DNA of 64,000 bases, from NCBI RefSeq assembly GCF_900110955.1, contig NZ_FOFR01000006.1, forward strand, positions 186,001-250,000, in the 5' to 3' direction. This DNA is from Lentzea xinjiangensis. GTDB lineage: Bacteria; Actinomycetota; Actinomycetes; Mycobacteriales; Pseudonocardiaceae. Shown in pieces: positions 1 to 8,118 of this stretch; position 1 is the first letter of the stretch, and each line of letters starts with the position of its first letter. The notes under the pieces are model-generated. The model worked only from the letters and a program-made list of their open reading frames with translations. It did not search any database and was not told where the DNA came from. A program made the position numbers and the translations under genes.

Positions 1-625
1 CCTCGGTGAGCGCGAGCCGGTAGGCACTCGACGTGCTGTCGCGCACCCGTGACACCAGAACGGCGGCGCACACCAGCATGAGCACGGCCGGCACGGTGAA
101 CGCGAGCTTCGGGTGGTCGTCCACCAGCAGCGCGCTGACGACGGCCGAGACGATGACGGTGAGTCCCGAGGCGATCTTGACGACGGCGTTCGCCCTGCCC
201 CGCCGGTCCGGCGCGATGAAGTCGGGCAGCAACGCCTGCGCGATCGGCTTGAAGCTGTTGCCCACCAGCGAGTAGACGAAGATGACCGCGATCAGCGCCG
301 GCAGCGCGGTCGCGAGCGGGATCAGCACGAACAGCACCGCCGCGAGGGGCATGCCCACCGCCAGGTAGGGGATGCGGCGCCCCCAGCGCGTCCGCGTGTT
401 GTCCGAGCGGTGGGCGATCCAGGGCTGCACGAAGATGCCGAGCAGGTTGTCCATGCCCATGACCAGGCCGACGACCGCCGTGCTCGTGATGTGCTCCCGC
501 AGCAGCGGCGGCACCTGGGCGTCGTAGAAGTCCCAGGTCGTCTCCTGGGCGAAGACGGCCAGTGCGACGAAGAACGTGATGCGCCGGGTGAGTCGCCGGT
601 CCACCGGCGTGGTGATCGCTGGCAC
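1..625 (-). CDS. MFS transporter, sugar/GPH-like (partial, C-terminus beyond window)
   Basis: The first about 208 residues of a major facilitator transporter. The start is a GTG at 625 preceded by a GGAGG-type ribosome-binding site at 630-635. The N-terminus has TWDFYDAQ in helix 1 and a helix 2-3 loop rich in Arg/Thr (HRSDNTRTRWGRR), the pattern of SLC45/GPH-like sugar carriers that fold as 12-helix inner-membrane proteins. About five to six hydrophobic segments are visible before the sequence leaves the window. It is transcribed divergently from the GntR gene at 721, so it is the likely target of that regulator. The substrate cannot be told from the sequence. Confidence 0.8.
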   Translation of the reverse strand, partial: MPAITTPVDRRLTRRITFFVALAVFAQETTWDFYDAQVPPLLREHITSTAVVGLVMGMDNLLGIFVQPWIAHRSDNTRTRWGRRIPYLAVGMPLAAVLFVLIPLATALPALIAVIFVYSLVGNSFKPIAQALLPDFIAPDRRGRANAVVKIASGLTVIVSAVVSALLVDDHPKLAFTVPAVLMLVCAAVLVSRVRDSTSSAYRLALTE

Positions 626-655
626 GGAAGCCTCCGTTGGCTTGAGGGCCGCCTC

Positions 656-693
656 ACCGTAAGATGCTATAGCAAAGCAGTCAAGCAATAGCT
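656..693. promoter_or_regulatory. Divergent promoter with two GntR-type half-palindromes
   Basis: Two related boxes lie between the divergent genes: a perfect 10-bp palindrome TGCTATAGCA at 665-674 and AGCAATAGCT at 684-693, about 19 bp apart. On the minus strand TTGACT (684-679) and TACGGT (661-656) are spaced 17 bp, a good sigma-70-type promoter for the MFS gene; the first box lies between these hexamers and the second overlaps the -35. On the plus strand TAGTAT at 707-712 puts transcription start at about the GTG of the regulator, suggesting a leaderless message. Binding by the adjacent GntR protein is inference. Confidence 0.5.
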
Positions 694-720
694 TACGGTT
701 TCGGCGTAGTATCGAACCTC

Positions 721-1455
721 GTGACGGCCGACTCTCGTGACACGCTGGCCGACCGGGCCTACCGCTCGGTCCAGGACGCCATCACCGCCGGTGAGCTGGC
801 CCCCAACCAGAAGATCACCGAGCGCGGCCTCGCCGAGCGCCTGTCGATGAGCCCGACCCCGGTCCGCGAGGCCATCCGCCGCCTGGAGCAGGACGGCCTG
901 ATCAAGCGCATCGGCCCGCGCACGGTCGTCGTCGCGGACATCGGCACCGCGGCCGTCGAGGACCTGGCCGAGGTCGAGATCGCCCTGCGCGGCCTCATCG
1001 CCCGCTTCGCCGCCCGGCGCGCGACCCCCGACCGGCTCGACCGGCTCGACGCCCTCCTCGACGAGGCCGACGACCTGCTGATCGTCATCAAGCAGCGCGA
1101 CGCCGAGGGCCGTCCCGTCCAGAAGCACCTGAACGCGCTGCTCGACACCATGCAACGCTTCAACGACGCGGTCGTCGCGTGTGCGGGCAACGCCGTCCTG
1201 GCCCGGCTGCTGGACCAGACCAGGGTCTTCACCCGTGTGGAGCGGCGGACCCGGGTGGTGGAGCGGGTGCTCGCCGACCACCGGTTCGGGCTCGACCGCT
1301 ACGCCGGGCACCGGGCGCTCGTCCGGGCGTTGCGGGCCGGTGACTCGGTCACGGCGGAGCAGATCGCGATGGACGACGTCCGCGGCGGTCTTGAGGACCT
1401 GCGCCGCGCGCCCGGCGAGGTCGCGCCGTCCGGTCAGCCCGGTTCCGCGAGCTGA
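721..1455 (+). CDS. GntR family (FadR/FCD-type) transcriptional regulator
   Basis: A 244-residue one-component regulator. Residues about 10-75 form the winged helix-turn-helix (LAERLSMSPTPVREAIRRLE is the family signature), followed by an all-helical FCD-like ligand-binding domain (residues about 85-230) rich in Arg/Asp. It starts at GTG 721, almost directly after a TAGTAT -10 box, so it is probably translated from a leaderless transcript. The divergent MFS gene and the paired boxes between them suggest autoregulation and control of the transporter. The effector is unknown; FCD regulators usually sense small organic acids or sugar acids. Confidence 0.9.
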   Translation: MTADSRDTLADRAYRSVQDAITAGELAPNQKITERGLAERLSMSPTPVREAIRRLEQDGLIKRIGPRTVVVADIGTAAVEDLAEVEIALRGLIARFAARRATPDRLDRLDALLDEADDLLIVIKQRDAEGRPVQKHLNALLDTMQRFNDAVVACAGNAVLARLLDQTRVFTRVERRTRVVERVLADHRFGLDRYAGHRALVRALRAGDSVTAEQIAMDDVRGGLEDLRRAPGEVAPSGQPGSAS

Positions 1456-1548
1456 TCCGCGATTCCTCGCGCCACCTCGTGAGGTCCACACCTCCGAAGG
1501 TGTCGGACGTCGGCTGCTGCCAGCCGGCGGGAACCGGAGGAGGCGCAT

Positions 1549-2955
1549 TTGTCCACGTGCACCGAGCAGGCGGGCGTGCCACCGGCCGAGCGGGGATCAC
1601 GGCGCACATGGGTGCTCGTGACCACCTCGATGGCGTCGCTGGTGGTCGTCCTCGACGCGCTGGTCGTGGCGACGGCCCTGACCGCGATCAAGACGGACCT
1701 CGGCGCCTCGGTGACCGAGCTGGAGTGGACGGTCAACGCCTACGGGCTGAGCTTCGCCGTACTGCTCATGACGGCCGCGGCCGTCGGGGACCGGTGGGGT
1801 CGCCGACGGGTGTTCGCGGCCGGTGTCGCCACGTTCGCGGTGGCGTCGGTGGTGTGCGCGGCGGCACCGGACGTCGGCACGCTGATCGCCGGGCGGGTGC
1901 TCCAGGGCGCCGGGGCCGCGTTCATCATGCCGCTGGCCCTGGCGTTGCTGACCGCCGCCTTCCCGCCCGCCCTGCGGCCGGGGGCGCTCGGCGTCTTCGC
2001 GAGCGTGAGCGGGGTGGCCGTGCCGCTGGGGCCGCTCCTCGGCGGGGCGGTGGTAGCGGGCGGCTCGTGGCCGTGGATCTTCTGGGTCAACGTGCCGCTC
2101 GGGGCGGTGCTGCTGCACCTCACCCTCACCCGCGTCGAGGAGAGCCGCGGACCGGACCGCGCCGTCGACGTGCCGGGCGTGGTGCTGGCGGGTACCGGGA
2201 CGCTCGGCCTGATGTGGGCGCTGATCCAGGGCAACACGGCGGGGTGGGCCAGCGCGCAGGTGGTGGGGTCCGCCGTGGCCGGGCTGCTGGCCCTCGGGCT
2301 GTTCGTGCGCGGGCAGGGCCGCGCGGCCGAGCCGATGCTGCCCCTGCACCTGTTCCGCGAACGCGGGTTCACCGCGGCCAACGTCGTGATCTTCTGCCAC
2401 TGGGGCTCCGCGTTCGGGGTGCTGTTCTTCATGGCGCAGTTCCTGCAGACCGGACTGGGCTACGGGCCGCTGGCCGCGGGGCTCGCGCTGATGCCGTGGG
2501 GACTGACGACGGTGGTCGTCCCGCAGTGGGTGGGACGCCGGGTCGGCCGGTTCGGTGAACGGCCCTTCGTCGTCGCGGGTCTCGGGCTGCACGCCCTCGC
2601 CCTGCTCTGGATCGCGCTGGTCGCCGAACCGGGGGTCGGCTACCTGGCGATCGCGGTGCCGCTGGTGCTCTCCGGAACGGGCATCGCGCTGTGCCTGCCC
2701 GCCGCGCAGAGCGCCGTGCTGACCTCGGTGGCGCCGCGGTTCCTCGGCACGGCCTCCGGCGCGTTCAGCGCGATGCGCCAGCTCGGCGGCGCGTTCGGCG
2801 TGGCGGTCCTGGTCGTCGGGTTCACGGCGACCGGCGGCTACGCGTCGAGCGAGGAGTTCTCCCGCGGCTTCACCGCCGCCGTCCTGACCGGTGCGGGCCT
2901 CGCGGTCGCGGGCGCGCTCGCCGGAACCGCCATCCCACGAAGGGAAAAGCTGTGA
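1549..2955 (+). CDS. MFS drug exporter, DHA2 (EmrB/QacA) family
   Basis: A 468-residue multidrug proton antiporter of the 14-helix DHA2 type. Motif C-like and motif A elements are visible (DALVVATALTAIKTDLGAS in helix 1; GDRWGRRRVF in the helix 2-3 loop; GRVLQGAGAAFIMP in helix 4). Length and spacing match the family. The start is a TTG at 1549, 7-10 bp after a GGAGGAGG ribosome-binding site; no ATG or GTG fits better. Its stop overlaps the GTG of the next gene by 4 bp, so the two are translationally coupled. Drug export is family knowledge; the substrate is not predictable. Confidence 0.9.
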   Translation: MSTCTEQAGVPPAERGSRRTWVLVTTSMASLVVVLDALVVATALTAIKTDLGASVTELEWTVNAYGLSFAVLLMTAAAVGDRWGRRRVFAAGVATFAVASVVCAAAPDVGTLIAGRVLQGAGAAFIMPLALALLTAAFPPALRPGALGVFASVSGVAVPLGPLLGGAVVAGGSWPWIFWVNVPLGAVLLHLTLTRVEESRGPDRAVDVPGVVLAGTGTLGLMWALIQGNTAGWASAQVVGSAVAGLLALGLFVRGQGRAAEPMLPLHLFRERGFTAANVVIFCHWGSAFGVLFFMAQFLQTGLGYGPLAAGLALMPWGLTTVVVPQWVGRRVGRFGERPFVVAGLGLHALALLWIALVAEPGVGYLAIAVPLVLSGTGIALCLPAAQSAVLTSVAPRFLGTASGAFSAMRQLGGAFGVAVLVVGFTATGGYASSEEFSRGFTAAVLTGAGLAVAGALAGTAIPRREKL

Positions 2956-3689
2956 AGGAACACGCCGATCTGCTGCGCCGGCTGCACCACGGCGAGATGC
3001 TCGTGCTGCCGAACGCGTGGGACGAGGCCAGCGCGGAGCTCGTCGTCGAGGCGGGGTTCCCCGTCGTGGCCACGTCGAGTGCCGCCGTGGCCGACGTGCT
3101 CGGCCACCAGGACGGTGAGAAGGCGCCCTGGCAGGAGATGTTCGCGGCCGTCGCCCGGATCGCCGCCGCCGTGCCGGTCCCGGTGACGGTGGACGCCGAG
3201 GCGGGCTACGGCCTGCCACCGCACGAGCTGGTGGCCAGGCTGCTCGAGGCCGGCGCCGTCGGGTGCAACCTGGAGGACACCGACCACCGGGCCGGCGGTC
3301 TCGTGGACGCGTCGGCGCAGGCGGACCGGCTCGCCGAGGTGCGGGCCGCCGCCGACGCCGCCGGTGTCCCGGTCGTCGTCAACGCGCGGATCGACACCTT
3401 CCTGCCGTCCAGCGGGGTCCCCGACCCCCTGGCCGAGGCGGTCCGGCGGGCGGACCTCTACCGGCGGGCGGGCGTGGACTGCGTCTACCCGATCGGCGGC
3501 TCGACGCGCGACAACCTCGTGCCGCTGGTCGCCGGGGGACCGGTCAACGGCAACACCACCGGTGAGCTGGACCTGGCGGCGCTGCGGTCGCTGGGCGTGG
3601 CCCGCGTGTCGTTCGGCCCCCGCTTCCACCGGGCGGGGATGCGCGAGTCGCTCGACCGGCTCGTGGCGGAGATGAACCTCGCGCGATAG
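2952..3689 (+). CDS. Isocitrate lyase/PEP mutase superfamily enzyme
   Basis: A 245-residue TIM-barrel protein. Family marks include LPNAWDEASAELVVEAGF near residue 20, VDAEAGYG at about 80 (metal-binding Asp/Glu), NLEDTDH at about 105 and NARIDTF at about 145. This subfamily usually breaks or forms a C-C or P-C bond next to a carboxylate (oxaloacetate- or methylisocitrate-like substrates). The short form here lacks the glyoxylate-cycle lyase insertions, so it is more likely a small 2-oxoacid lyase. It starts with GTG inside the stop of the drug exporter (GTGA overlap), implying coupled translation. Substrate and reason for the linkage are unknown. Confidence 0.85.
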   Translation: MKEHADLLRRLHHGEMLVLPNAWDEASAELVVEAGFPVVATSSAAVADVLGHQDGEKAPWQEMFAAVARIAAAVPVPVTVDAEAGYGLPPHELVARLLEAGAVGCNLEDTDHRAGGLVDASAQADRLAEVRAAADAAGVPVVVNARIDTFLPSSGVPDPLAEAVRRADLYRRAGVDCVYPIGGSTRDNLVPLVAGGPVNGNTTGELDLAALRSLGVARVSFGPRFHRAGMRESLDRLVAEMNLAR

Positions 3690-3752
3690 CGGTTCCTTCT
3701 CCCGGCCGGCGGTGTCCAATGGGGAGTTGACGACCGCGACCAGGAGCGTGAC

Positions 3753-4736
3753 GTGTCTGCCGAGGTGCTCCCACCGTTGACCGGCGTGCGGCTGCACGAC
3801 GAGTTCGCCCTGCTGCGCGCCGGGCTGGTCCTGCACTGCTACCGCATGACCGGCTCGTACCAGGACGCCGAGGACGTCGTGCAGGAGACGTACCTGCGCG
3901 CGGTGCGCGGCCTGGCGGGCTTCGAGGGCCGGTCGTCGCTCAAGACCTGGCTCTACCGCATCGCGACGAACACCTGCGTCACGGCGTTGAGCCACCGGAG
4001 CCGGCGGGTGCTGCCCGCCGGCCTCGGCGCTCCGGCGAGCGACCCGGACACCCGCGTCCACGCCGACGAGTCCATCGCGTGGCTCGAACCGCTGCCCGAC
4101 GCCGTGCTGCACCAGGACGAGCCGGGCGAAGTGGTCGTCAGGCGCGAGTCGGTGCGGCTCGCGCTGATCGCGGCGCTGCAGTACCTGCCGGTGCGGCAGC
4201 GTGCGGCGCTGCTGCTGCGCGAGGTCCTCTCGTGGTCCGCCGCGGAGATAGCGGACGCGCTGGGCGTCAGCGCGCCCGCCGTGAAGAGCCTCCTGCAACG
4301 CGCCCGCAAGCGGCTGGACGAGCTGGACCTGGCCGACCGGCACCTGGAGCCGCCCGGCCCGGAACTCGAACGCGCGCTGCTCGACCGCTACCTCGCGGCG
4401 TTCGTGGCGGGGGACTCCGCCGCGATCCGCGCCGTCATCCACGACGACTTCAGCCTCGAAGCCGTGCCGCATCCCGTGTGGTTCCGGGGCGTGCACGTGT
4501 GCATCCCGTTCCTGGAACGGGCTTTCGCCTCGACGCGCGGCTCGGTCCGGATGCTGCCCACCCGTGCCAACGGCCAGCCCGCCATGGCCGGCTACCGCCG
4601 CGACCCCTCCGGCGTCCTGCGCGCCGACTGCCTGTGGGTGCTGACCCTGGCCGGCGAGCGCTTCTCCCGCGCCACCAAGTTCGAGAACCCCGCCCTCGTC
4701 ACGGCCGCGGGCCTGCCCGGCCTGCTCGCGGGGTGA
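3753..4736 (+). CDS. ECF RNA polymerase sigma factor with C-terminal SnoaL-like domain (SigG/SigJ type)
   Basis: A 327-residue extracytoplasmic-function sigma factor. Region 2 is at residues about 20-85 (YRMTGSYQDAEDVVQETYLR binds the -10), region 4 at about 130-190 (WSAAEIADALGVSAPAVKSL is the -35-reading helix-turn-helix), and a SnoaL/NTF2-like fold of about 120 residues follows. In related groups this extension replaces a separate anti-sigma factor and tunes activity; no anti-sigma gene lies nearby, consistent with that. It starts at GTG 3753 and appears monocistronic. Confidence 0.9.
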   Translation: MSAEVLPPLTGVRLHDEFALLRAGLVLHCYRMTGSYQDAEDVVQETYLRAVRGLAGFEGRSSLKTWLYRIATNTCVTALSHRSRRVLPAGLGAPASDPDTRVHADESIAWLEPLPDAVLHQDEPGEVVVRRESVRLALIAALQYLPVRQRAALLLREVLSWSAAEIADALGVSAPAVKSLLQRARKRLDELDLADRHLEPPGPELERALLDRYLAAFVAGDSAAIRAVIHDDFSLEAVPHPVWFRGVHVCIPFLERAFASTRGSVRMLPTRANGQPAMAGYRRDPSGVLRADCLWVLTLAGERFSRATKFENPALVTAAGLPGLLAG

Positions 4737-4756
4737 AACCGGTCGGCGCCGCGGAC

Positions 4757-6046
4757 CTACACCGGGGTGCGCGGCGCCTCGCCCGCGTCTCCGCGGACCG
4801 CGGCTTTCTGCTCCCGCTTGTGGTCCAGCAGCCACATGACGGGCGTGGCGGACAGCCCGTGGACCAGGATCGAACCGATCACGACCAGGCCGGTGATCCG
4901 CCAGAGCGCGTCGTGGCCGTCGAACTGGCCCTCCTGCAGGGCGTAGGTGATGTAGAACAGCGAGCCCACGCCGCGGACGCCGAAGAACGCGATGACGGTG
5001 CGTTCACGCGGCCCCGTCTTGCCCGCCAGCAGGCCGATCCAGCCGGTGAGCGGGCGGACCACCAGCAGGATCACCGCGGCGACGACGACCTCGGTCCAGG
5101 TCAGGCCGGCCAGGAGGCCGGTGGCCGCGGCGCCGCCGAGCAGGAACACGATCAGCACGGTGAGCAGGCGCTCGGCCTGTTCCACGTGGCTGTGCAGGAC
5201 CTGGTGGTAGCCGTGGTGGCGCTCGGCGGCGCGGATCGTGCAGGCGCACACGAAGACGGCGAGGAAGCCGTAGCCCTCGGCCAGTTCGGTGATCCCGTAG
5301 GCCAGGAACGTGGCGGCGAAGGCGACGAACCCCTCGGCGTGCTCGGAGAGGCGGAGCTTGTCCGACGGCACGGAGAAGAACAGCTTGCCCAGCAGCCAGC
5401 CCACGGCCAGGCCGATGGCGAGACCGCAGGCCACCCGCCACAGGACGTCCACGGCGAGCCAGTGGCCGAGCCAGGCGGACGGCGCGACCCCGGCGAGGCT
5501 GATGGCGATGGCGGCGTAGGTGAAGGGGAACGCGAGGCCGTCGTTCAGCCCCGCCTCGGAGGTGAGGGCGAAGCGGGCCTCGTCCTCGTCGGTGTCGGGG
5601 TTCTCGGCGGGCTCGGCCACCTGGACCTCGCTCGCCAGCACGGGGTCGGTGGGTGCCAGCGCGGCGGCCAGCAGCACCGAGGCCGCCACCCCCAGCCCCA
5701 GCGCGGCCCAGCCGAGCACGCCGACGGCGAGCATCGACAGCGGCATCGTCACGGCCAGCAGGCGCCAGGTGCTGGCCCAGCCGCGCAGGCTCACGGCGCG
5801 GTTCAGCGCGAGGCCCGCGCCCATCAGCGAGATGATCACGCAGATCTCGGTGAGGTGCAGGAGCACGGTGCCGTGGGCGTCGGGATCGGGGTCGGGCAAC
5901 GGGTCGACGACCGTGAACGTGAGGGCGCCCGCGCCGAGGATGAGCATCGGCATGGAGATCGGCGCGCGGGCGAGCAACCGGGGTAGCAGTGCGGCGGCGA
6001 GCGTGGCCAGGCCGGCTCCGGTGTACAGCAACGAGCTGGGATCCAC
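4757..6046 (-). CDS. Sodium/proton antiporter, CPA1/NhaP type
   Basis: A 429-residue membrane protein with about 12-13 hydrophobic segments. Key family motifs are ALAPTDPVLASEVQV (residues about 130-145) and the paired acidic stretch SEAGLNDGLAFPFTY at about 175, which carries the ion-binding Asp. GVRGVGSLFY in the C-terminal third also fits the family. It most likely exchanges Na+ or K+ for H+ at the cell membrane. I chose GTG 6046 because a GGAAGG-type ribosome-binding site lies just upstream and the protein then begins directly in helix 1; a longer reading adds an unrelated Pro/Arg-rich leader. Confidence 0.88.
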   Translation of the reverse strand: MDPSSLLYTGAGLATLAAALLPRLLARAPISMPMLILGAGALTFTVVDPLPDPDPDAHGTVLLHLTEICVIISLMGAGLALNRAVSLRGWASTWRLLAVTMPLSMLAVGVLGWAALGLGVAASVLLAAALAPTDPVLASEVQVAEPAENPDTDEDEARFALTSEAGLNDGLAFPFTYAAIAISLAGVAPSAWLGHWLAVDVLWRVACGLAIGLAVGWLLGKLFFSVPSDKLRLSEHAEGFVAFAATFLAYGITELAEGYGFLAVFVCACTIRAAERHHGYHQVLHSHVEQAERLLTVLIVFLLGGAAATGLLAGLTWTEVVVAAVILLVVRPLTGWIGLLAGKTGPRERTVIAFFGVRGVGSLFYITYALQEGQFDGHDALWRITGLVVIGSILVHGLSATPVMWLLDHKREQKAAVRGDAGEAPRTPV

Positions 6047-6242
6047 TCCGCGCCTTCCGTCCGTGCCTCGAACCGATCTGGTACCCGGTGCCAGGTCCTG
6101 CAAACGGGCGACAGGTCGCGGTCGCGGTGCGGCGGACGGGTGAAGTGTGCGCCGGTTGTGGTGCGGGGGCGTGCCGGACGGCCGAGGATGTGCTGGTTGC
6201 GCGGTGTGCGGCCGGGGCCGGAGGCAGAGGAGACGAGGGGCG

Positions 6243-6698
6243 ATGGACCTGCTCGACGACGTCCAGGCCCGAGGTGTGACGTTGGCCGCGGTGGGCGCGG
6301 TGAACCGGCGGGACCAGGTGTGGGCCACGGAGGCCGTGCGCGGCCTGGTGGCCCGCGAGCGGTCGCGGATGGTCGCGATCGACACCTGCGCGGCCATCCT
6401 GTTGCGGGGCATGCCCCGCGGCTCGCTGCACCGGTCCGCCCGCATCCCGGTCGTGGCGCCGGGCGGTGACGAGACCTGCGCGCACGCCGCCGGGGTGGCC
6501 TCGGAGCTGCTGACCGGCTTGGCCAGTGGCGACGACCCGCGGGTCGCGGCCGCGCTGAGGCCGCTGACCGGCGAGCAGCACTTCGACGTGCTGCTCGTGC
6601 TGGTGCGCGCGGCCGCCGGGTGGATCGACGCCTACGTGGGCATCGACGGCGACACCGTCGACGCCTACTACGCGATCTCCAAGGAAGAGGTCACGTAG
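6243..6698 (+). CDS. Conserved-looking hypothetical protein
   Basis: A 151-residue soluble protein with no motif I recognise. The start at ATG 6243 follows a GAGGGG ribosome-binding site. The composition is Ala/Val/Arg-rich; the centre has DETCAHAAGVASELL and the end an acidic patch (IDGDTVDAYYAISKEE). It lies between the antiporter and the carotenoid cyclase genes with about 100 bp on the right, so it is probably not in the crt operon. Confidence 0.6.
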   Translation: MDLLDDVQARGVTLAAVGAVNRRDQVWATEAVRGLVARERSRMVAIDTCAAILLRGMPRGSLHRSARIPVVAPGGDETCAHAAGVASELLTGLASGDDPRVAAALRPLTGEQHFDVLLVLVRAAAGWIDAYVGIDGDTVDAYYAISKEEVT

Positions 6699-6802
6699 GC
6701 GGGTCTCCTGGCCTTCCCGCACGCCGCCGATCAACGGCGAGCCCGTCGCGCCGTCGTGCGGAGCCGCCGCGCCGCCCATACGGTCAGTGCGGGAGGTTGG
6801 CG

Positions 6803-7129
6803 ATGCGAAGCCAGTACGAGTACCTCGTGGTGCTGGGTGTGTGCGTGCTCATCACGTTGCCGCTGGAGTGGATGGGCCGCGGCGTCTACCGGCGCGCTCC
6901 GGAACTGGCGCGCGCCATCGCCCCGGTGTTGGCCGTGCTCGCGGTGTGGGACGTCATCGCGATCCTGCGCGGGCACTGGAGCTTCCACCCCGAGGCCACC
7001 ACGGGCGTGCTGATCGGCGGGGTGCTGCCGATCGAGGAGGTCCTGTTCTTCGTGACGATCCCCATCTGCGCGGTGCTGACGTACGAGGCCGTGCGCGGAC
7101 ACGCGGAACGTTGGTCGCGCGATGGTTGA
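6803..7129 (+). CDS. crtYc: Lycopene cyclase subunit CrtYc
   Basis: A 108-residue integral membrane protein with three hydrophobic helices, the size of one half of the heterodimeric lycopene beta-cyclase of actinobacteria. The diagnostic stretch is PIEEVLFFVTIPICAVL at about residues 75-92; paired PxE(E/D) motifs in the two subunits form the active site. Together with CrtYd it cyclises both ends of lycopene to beta-carotene in the membrane. It starts at ATG 6803 behind GGGAGG and overlaps crtYd by 8 bp. It is the first gene of a tightly packed run up to 9638. Confidence 0.9.
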   Translation: MRSQYEYLVVLGVCVLITLPLEWMGRGVYRRAPELARAIAPVLAVLAVWDVIAILRGHWSFHPEATTGVLIGGVLPIEEVLFFVTIPICAVLTYEAVRGHAERWSRDG

Positions 7130-7439
7130 GGAGTACCTCTTCGCCGCGCTGACCGCGGTGGTCGTGGTGCTGCTGCTGGAGCTGTGCGTGCTGCGCACCG
7201 GGTTGTTCAAGCGACCGGCCTACTGGGTCACGATGGCGATCGTGCTCGGGTTCCAGGTGCCGGTGGACGGGTGGCTGACGAAGCTCGACGCGCCTGTCGT
7301 GCTGTACGCGGACTGGGCCATCAGCGGGCTGCGGATCCCGTGGGACATCCCGGTGGAGGACTTCCTCTACGGCTTCGCGATGGTCACCGCCGTGTTGTTG
7401 TTGTGGGAGCGGGGAAGGCTGGCACGTGAACAAGCTTGA
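7122..7439 (+). CDS. crtYd: Lycopene cyclase subunit CrtYd
   Basis: A 105-residue partner of CrtYc with three membrane helices and the matching motif IPWDIPVEDFLYGFAMV at about residues 70-88. Heterodimeric CrtYc/CrtYd cyclases replace the single-chain CrtY found in other actinomycetes. The gene overlaps crtYc by 8 bp and the following methyltransferase by 14 bp, so expression of all three is almost certainly coupled. Confidence 0.9.
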   Translation: MVEEYLFAALTAVVVVLLLELCVLRTGLFKRPAYWVTMAIVLGFQVPVDGWLTKLDAPVVLYADWAISGLRIPWDIPVEDFLYGFAMVTAVLLLWERGRLAREQA

Positions 7440-8118
7440 GGTACCGGGGAAGTTCGACCGAGCCGCCCGCGGCTACGACTTCCTCGTCGGGATCAACCCC
7501 GGCTACCACCAGGCACTGCGCCGCTCGGCCCAGGCGCTCGGGCTGCGCCCCGGGATGCGGGTGCTCGACCTCGGTTGCGGCACGGGCGCGTCCACGGCGG
7601 CGCTGGTCACGGCCGCGCCGGGCGTGGAGATCGTCGCCGTGGACGCGTCGGAGGGCATGCTCGCGCGGGCACGGCAGAAGCGCTGGCCGAGCTCGGTCAG
7701 GTTCGTGCACAGCCGCGCGGAGGACGTGGACGAGGGCCGGTTCGACGCGGTGTTCGCCGCCTACCTGGTGCGCAACCTGCCCGAGCCGGACGCCACGCTG
7801 CGCCGGGTCCGCGACATGCTCCTGCCCGGTGCGCCGCTGGTGCTGCACGAGTACTCGGTGCGCGACTCGCCGGTGAGCACCGCGCTGTGGACGGCGCTGT
7901 GCGGGTTCATCGTGCCGGCGGGCTGGCTCGCGACGGGCGACCGCTCGCTCTACACCTACCTGTGGCGCAGCGTGATGAACTTCGACGGCGCGTCGGCGTT
8001 GCGCGACCGGTTGCGGCGCAACGGCTTCGTCGGCGTGCGCAGCGCACCCGTGCCGGGGTTGCAGCTCGGCGTGGTGCACACGTTCCGCGGGCACGCACCG
8101 GCACAGGACCAGCGGTGA
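7426..8118 (+). CDS. Class I SAM-dependent methyltransferase of the carotenoid cluster (UbiE/CrtT-like)
   Basis: A 230-residue methyltransferase with the Rossmann motif I VLDLGCGTGAS at about residues 47-57, a motif II Asp (IVAVDAS) and a YLVRNLPEP segment like UbiE-type enzymes. It sits between the cyclase subunits and crtU with overlaps on both sides (GTG 7426 inside crtYd; GTGA overlap with crtU). Related genes (crtT) occur in Streptomyces isorenieratene clusters, where their role is not settled; methylation of a carotenoid or quinone intermediate is possible. Confidence 0.8.
   Translation: MNKLEVPGKFDRAARGYDFLVGINPGYHQALRRSAQALGLRPGMRVLDLGCGTGASTAALVTAAPGVEIVAVDASEGMLARARQKRWPSSVRFVHSRAEDVDEGRFDAVFAAYLVRNLPEPDATLRRVRDMLLPGAPLVLHEYSVRDSPVSTALWTALCGFIVPAGWLATGDRSLYTYLWRSVMNFDGASALRDRLRRNGFVGVRSAPVPGLQLGVVHTFRGHAPAQDQR

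Noticed and set aside
4757..6445. Antiporter gene extended to 6445.
   Set aside because: The added N-terminus is Pro/Arg-rich with no helix; GTG 6046 has a ribosome-binding site and puts the first helix at the N-terminus.
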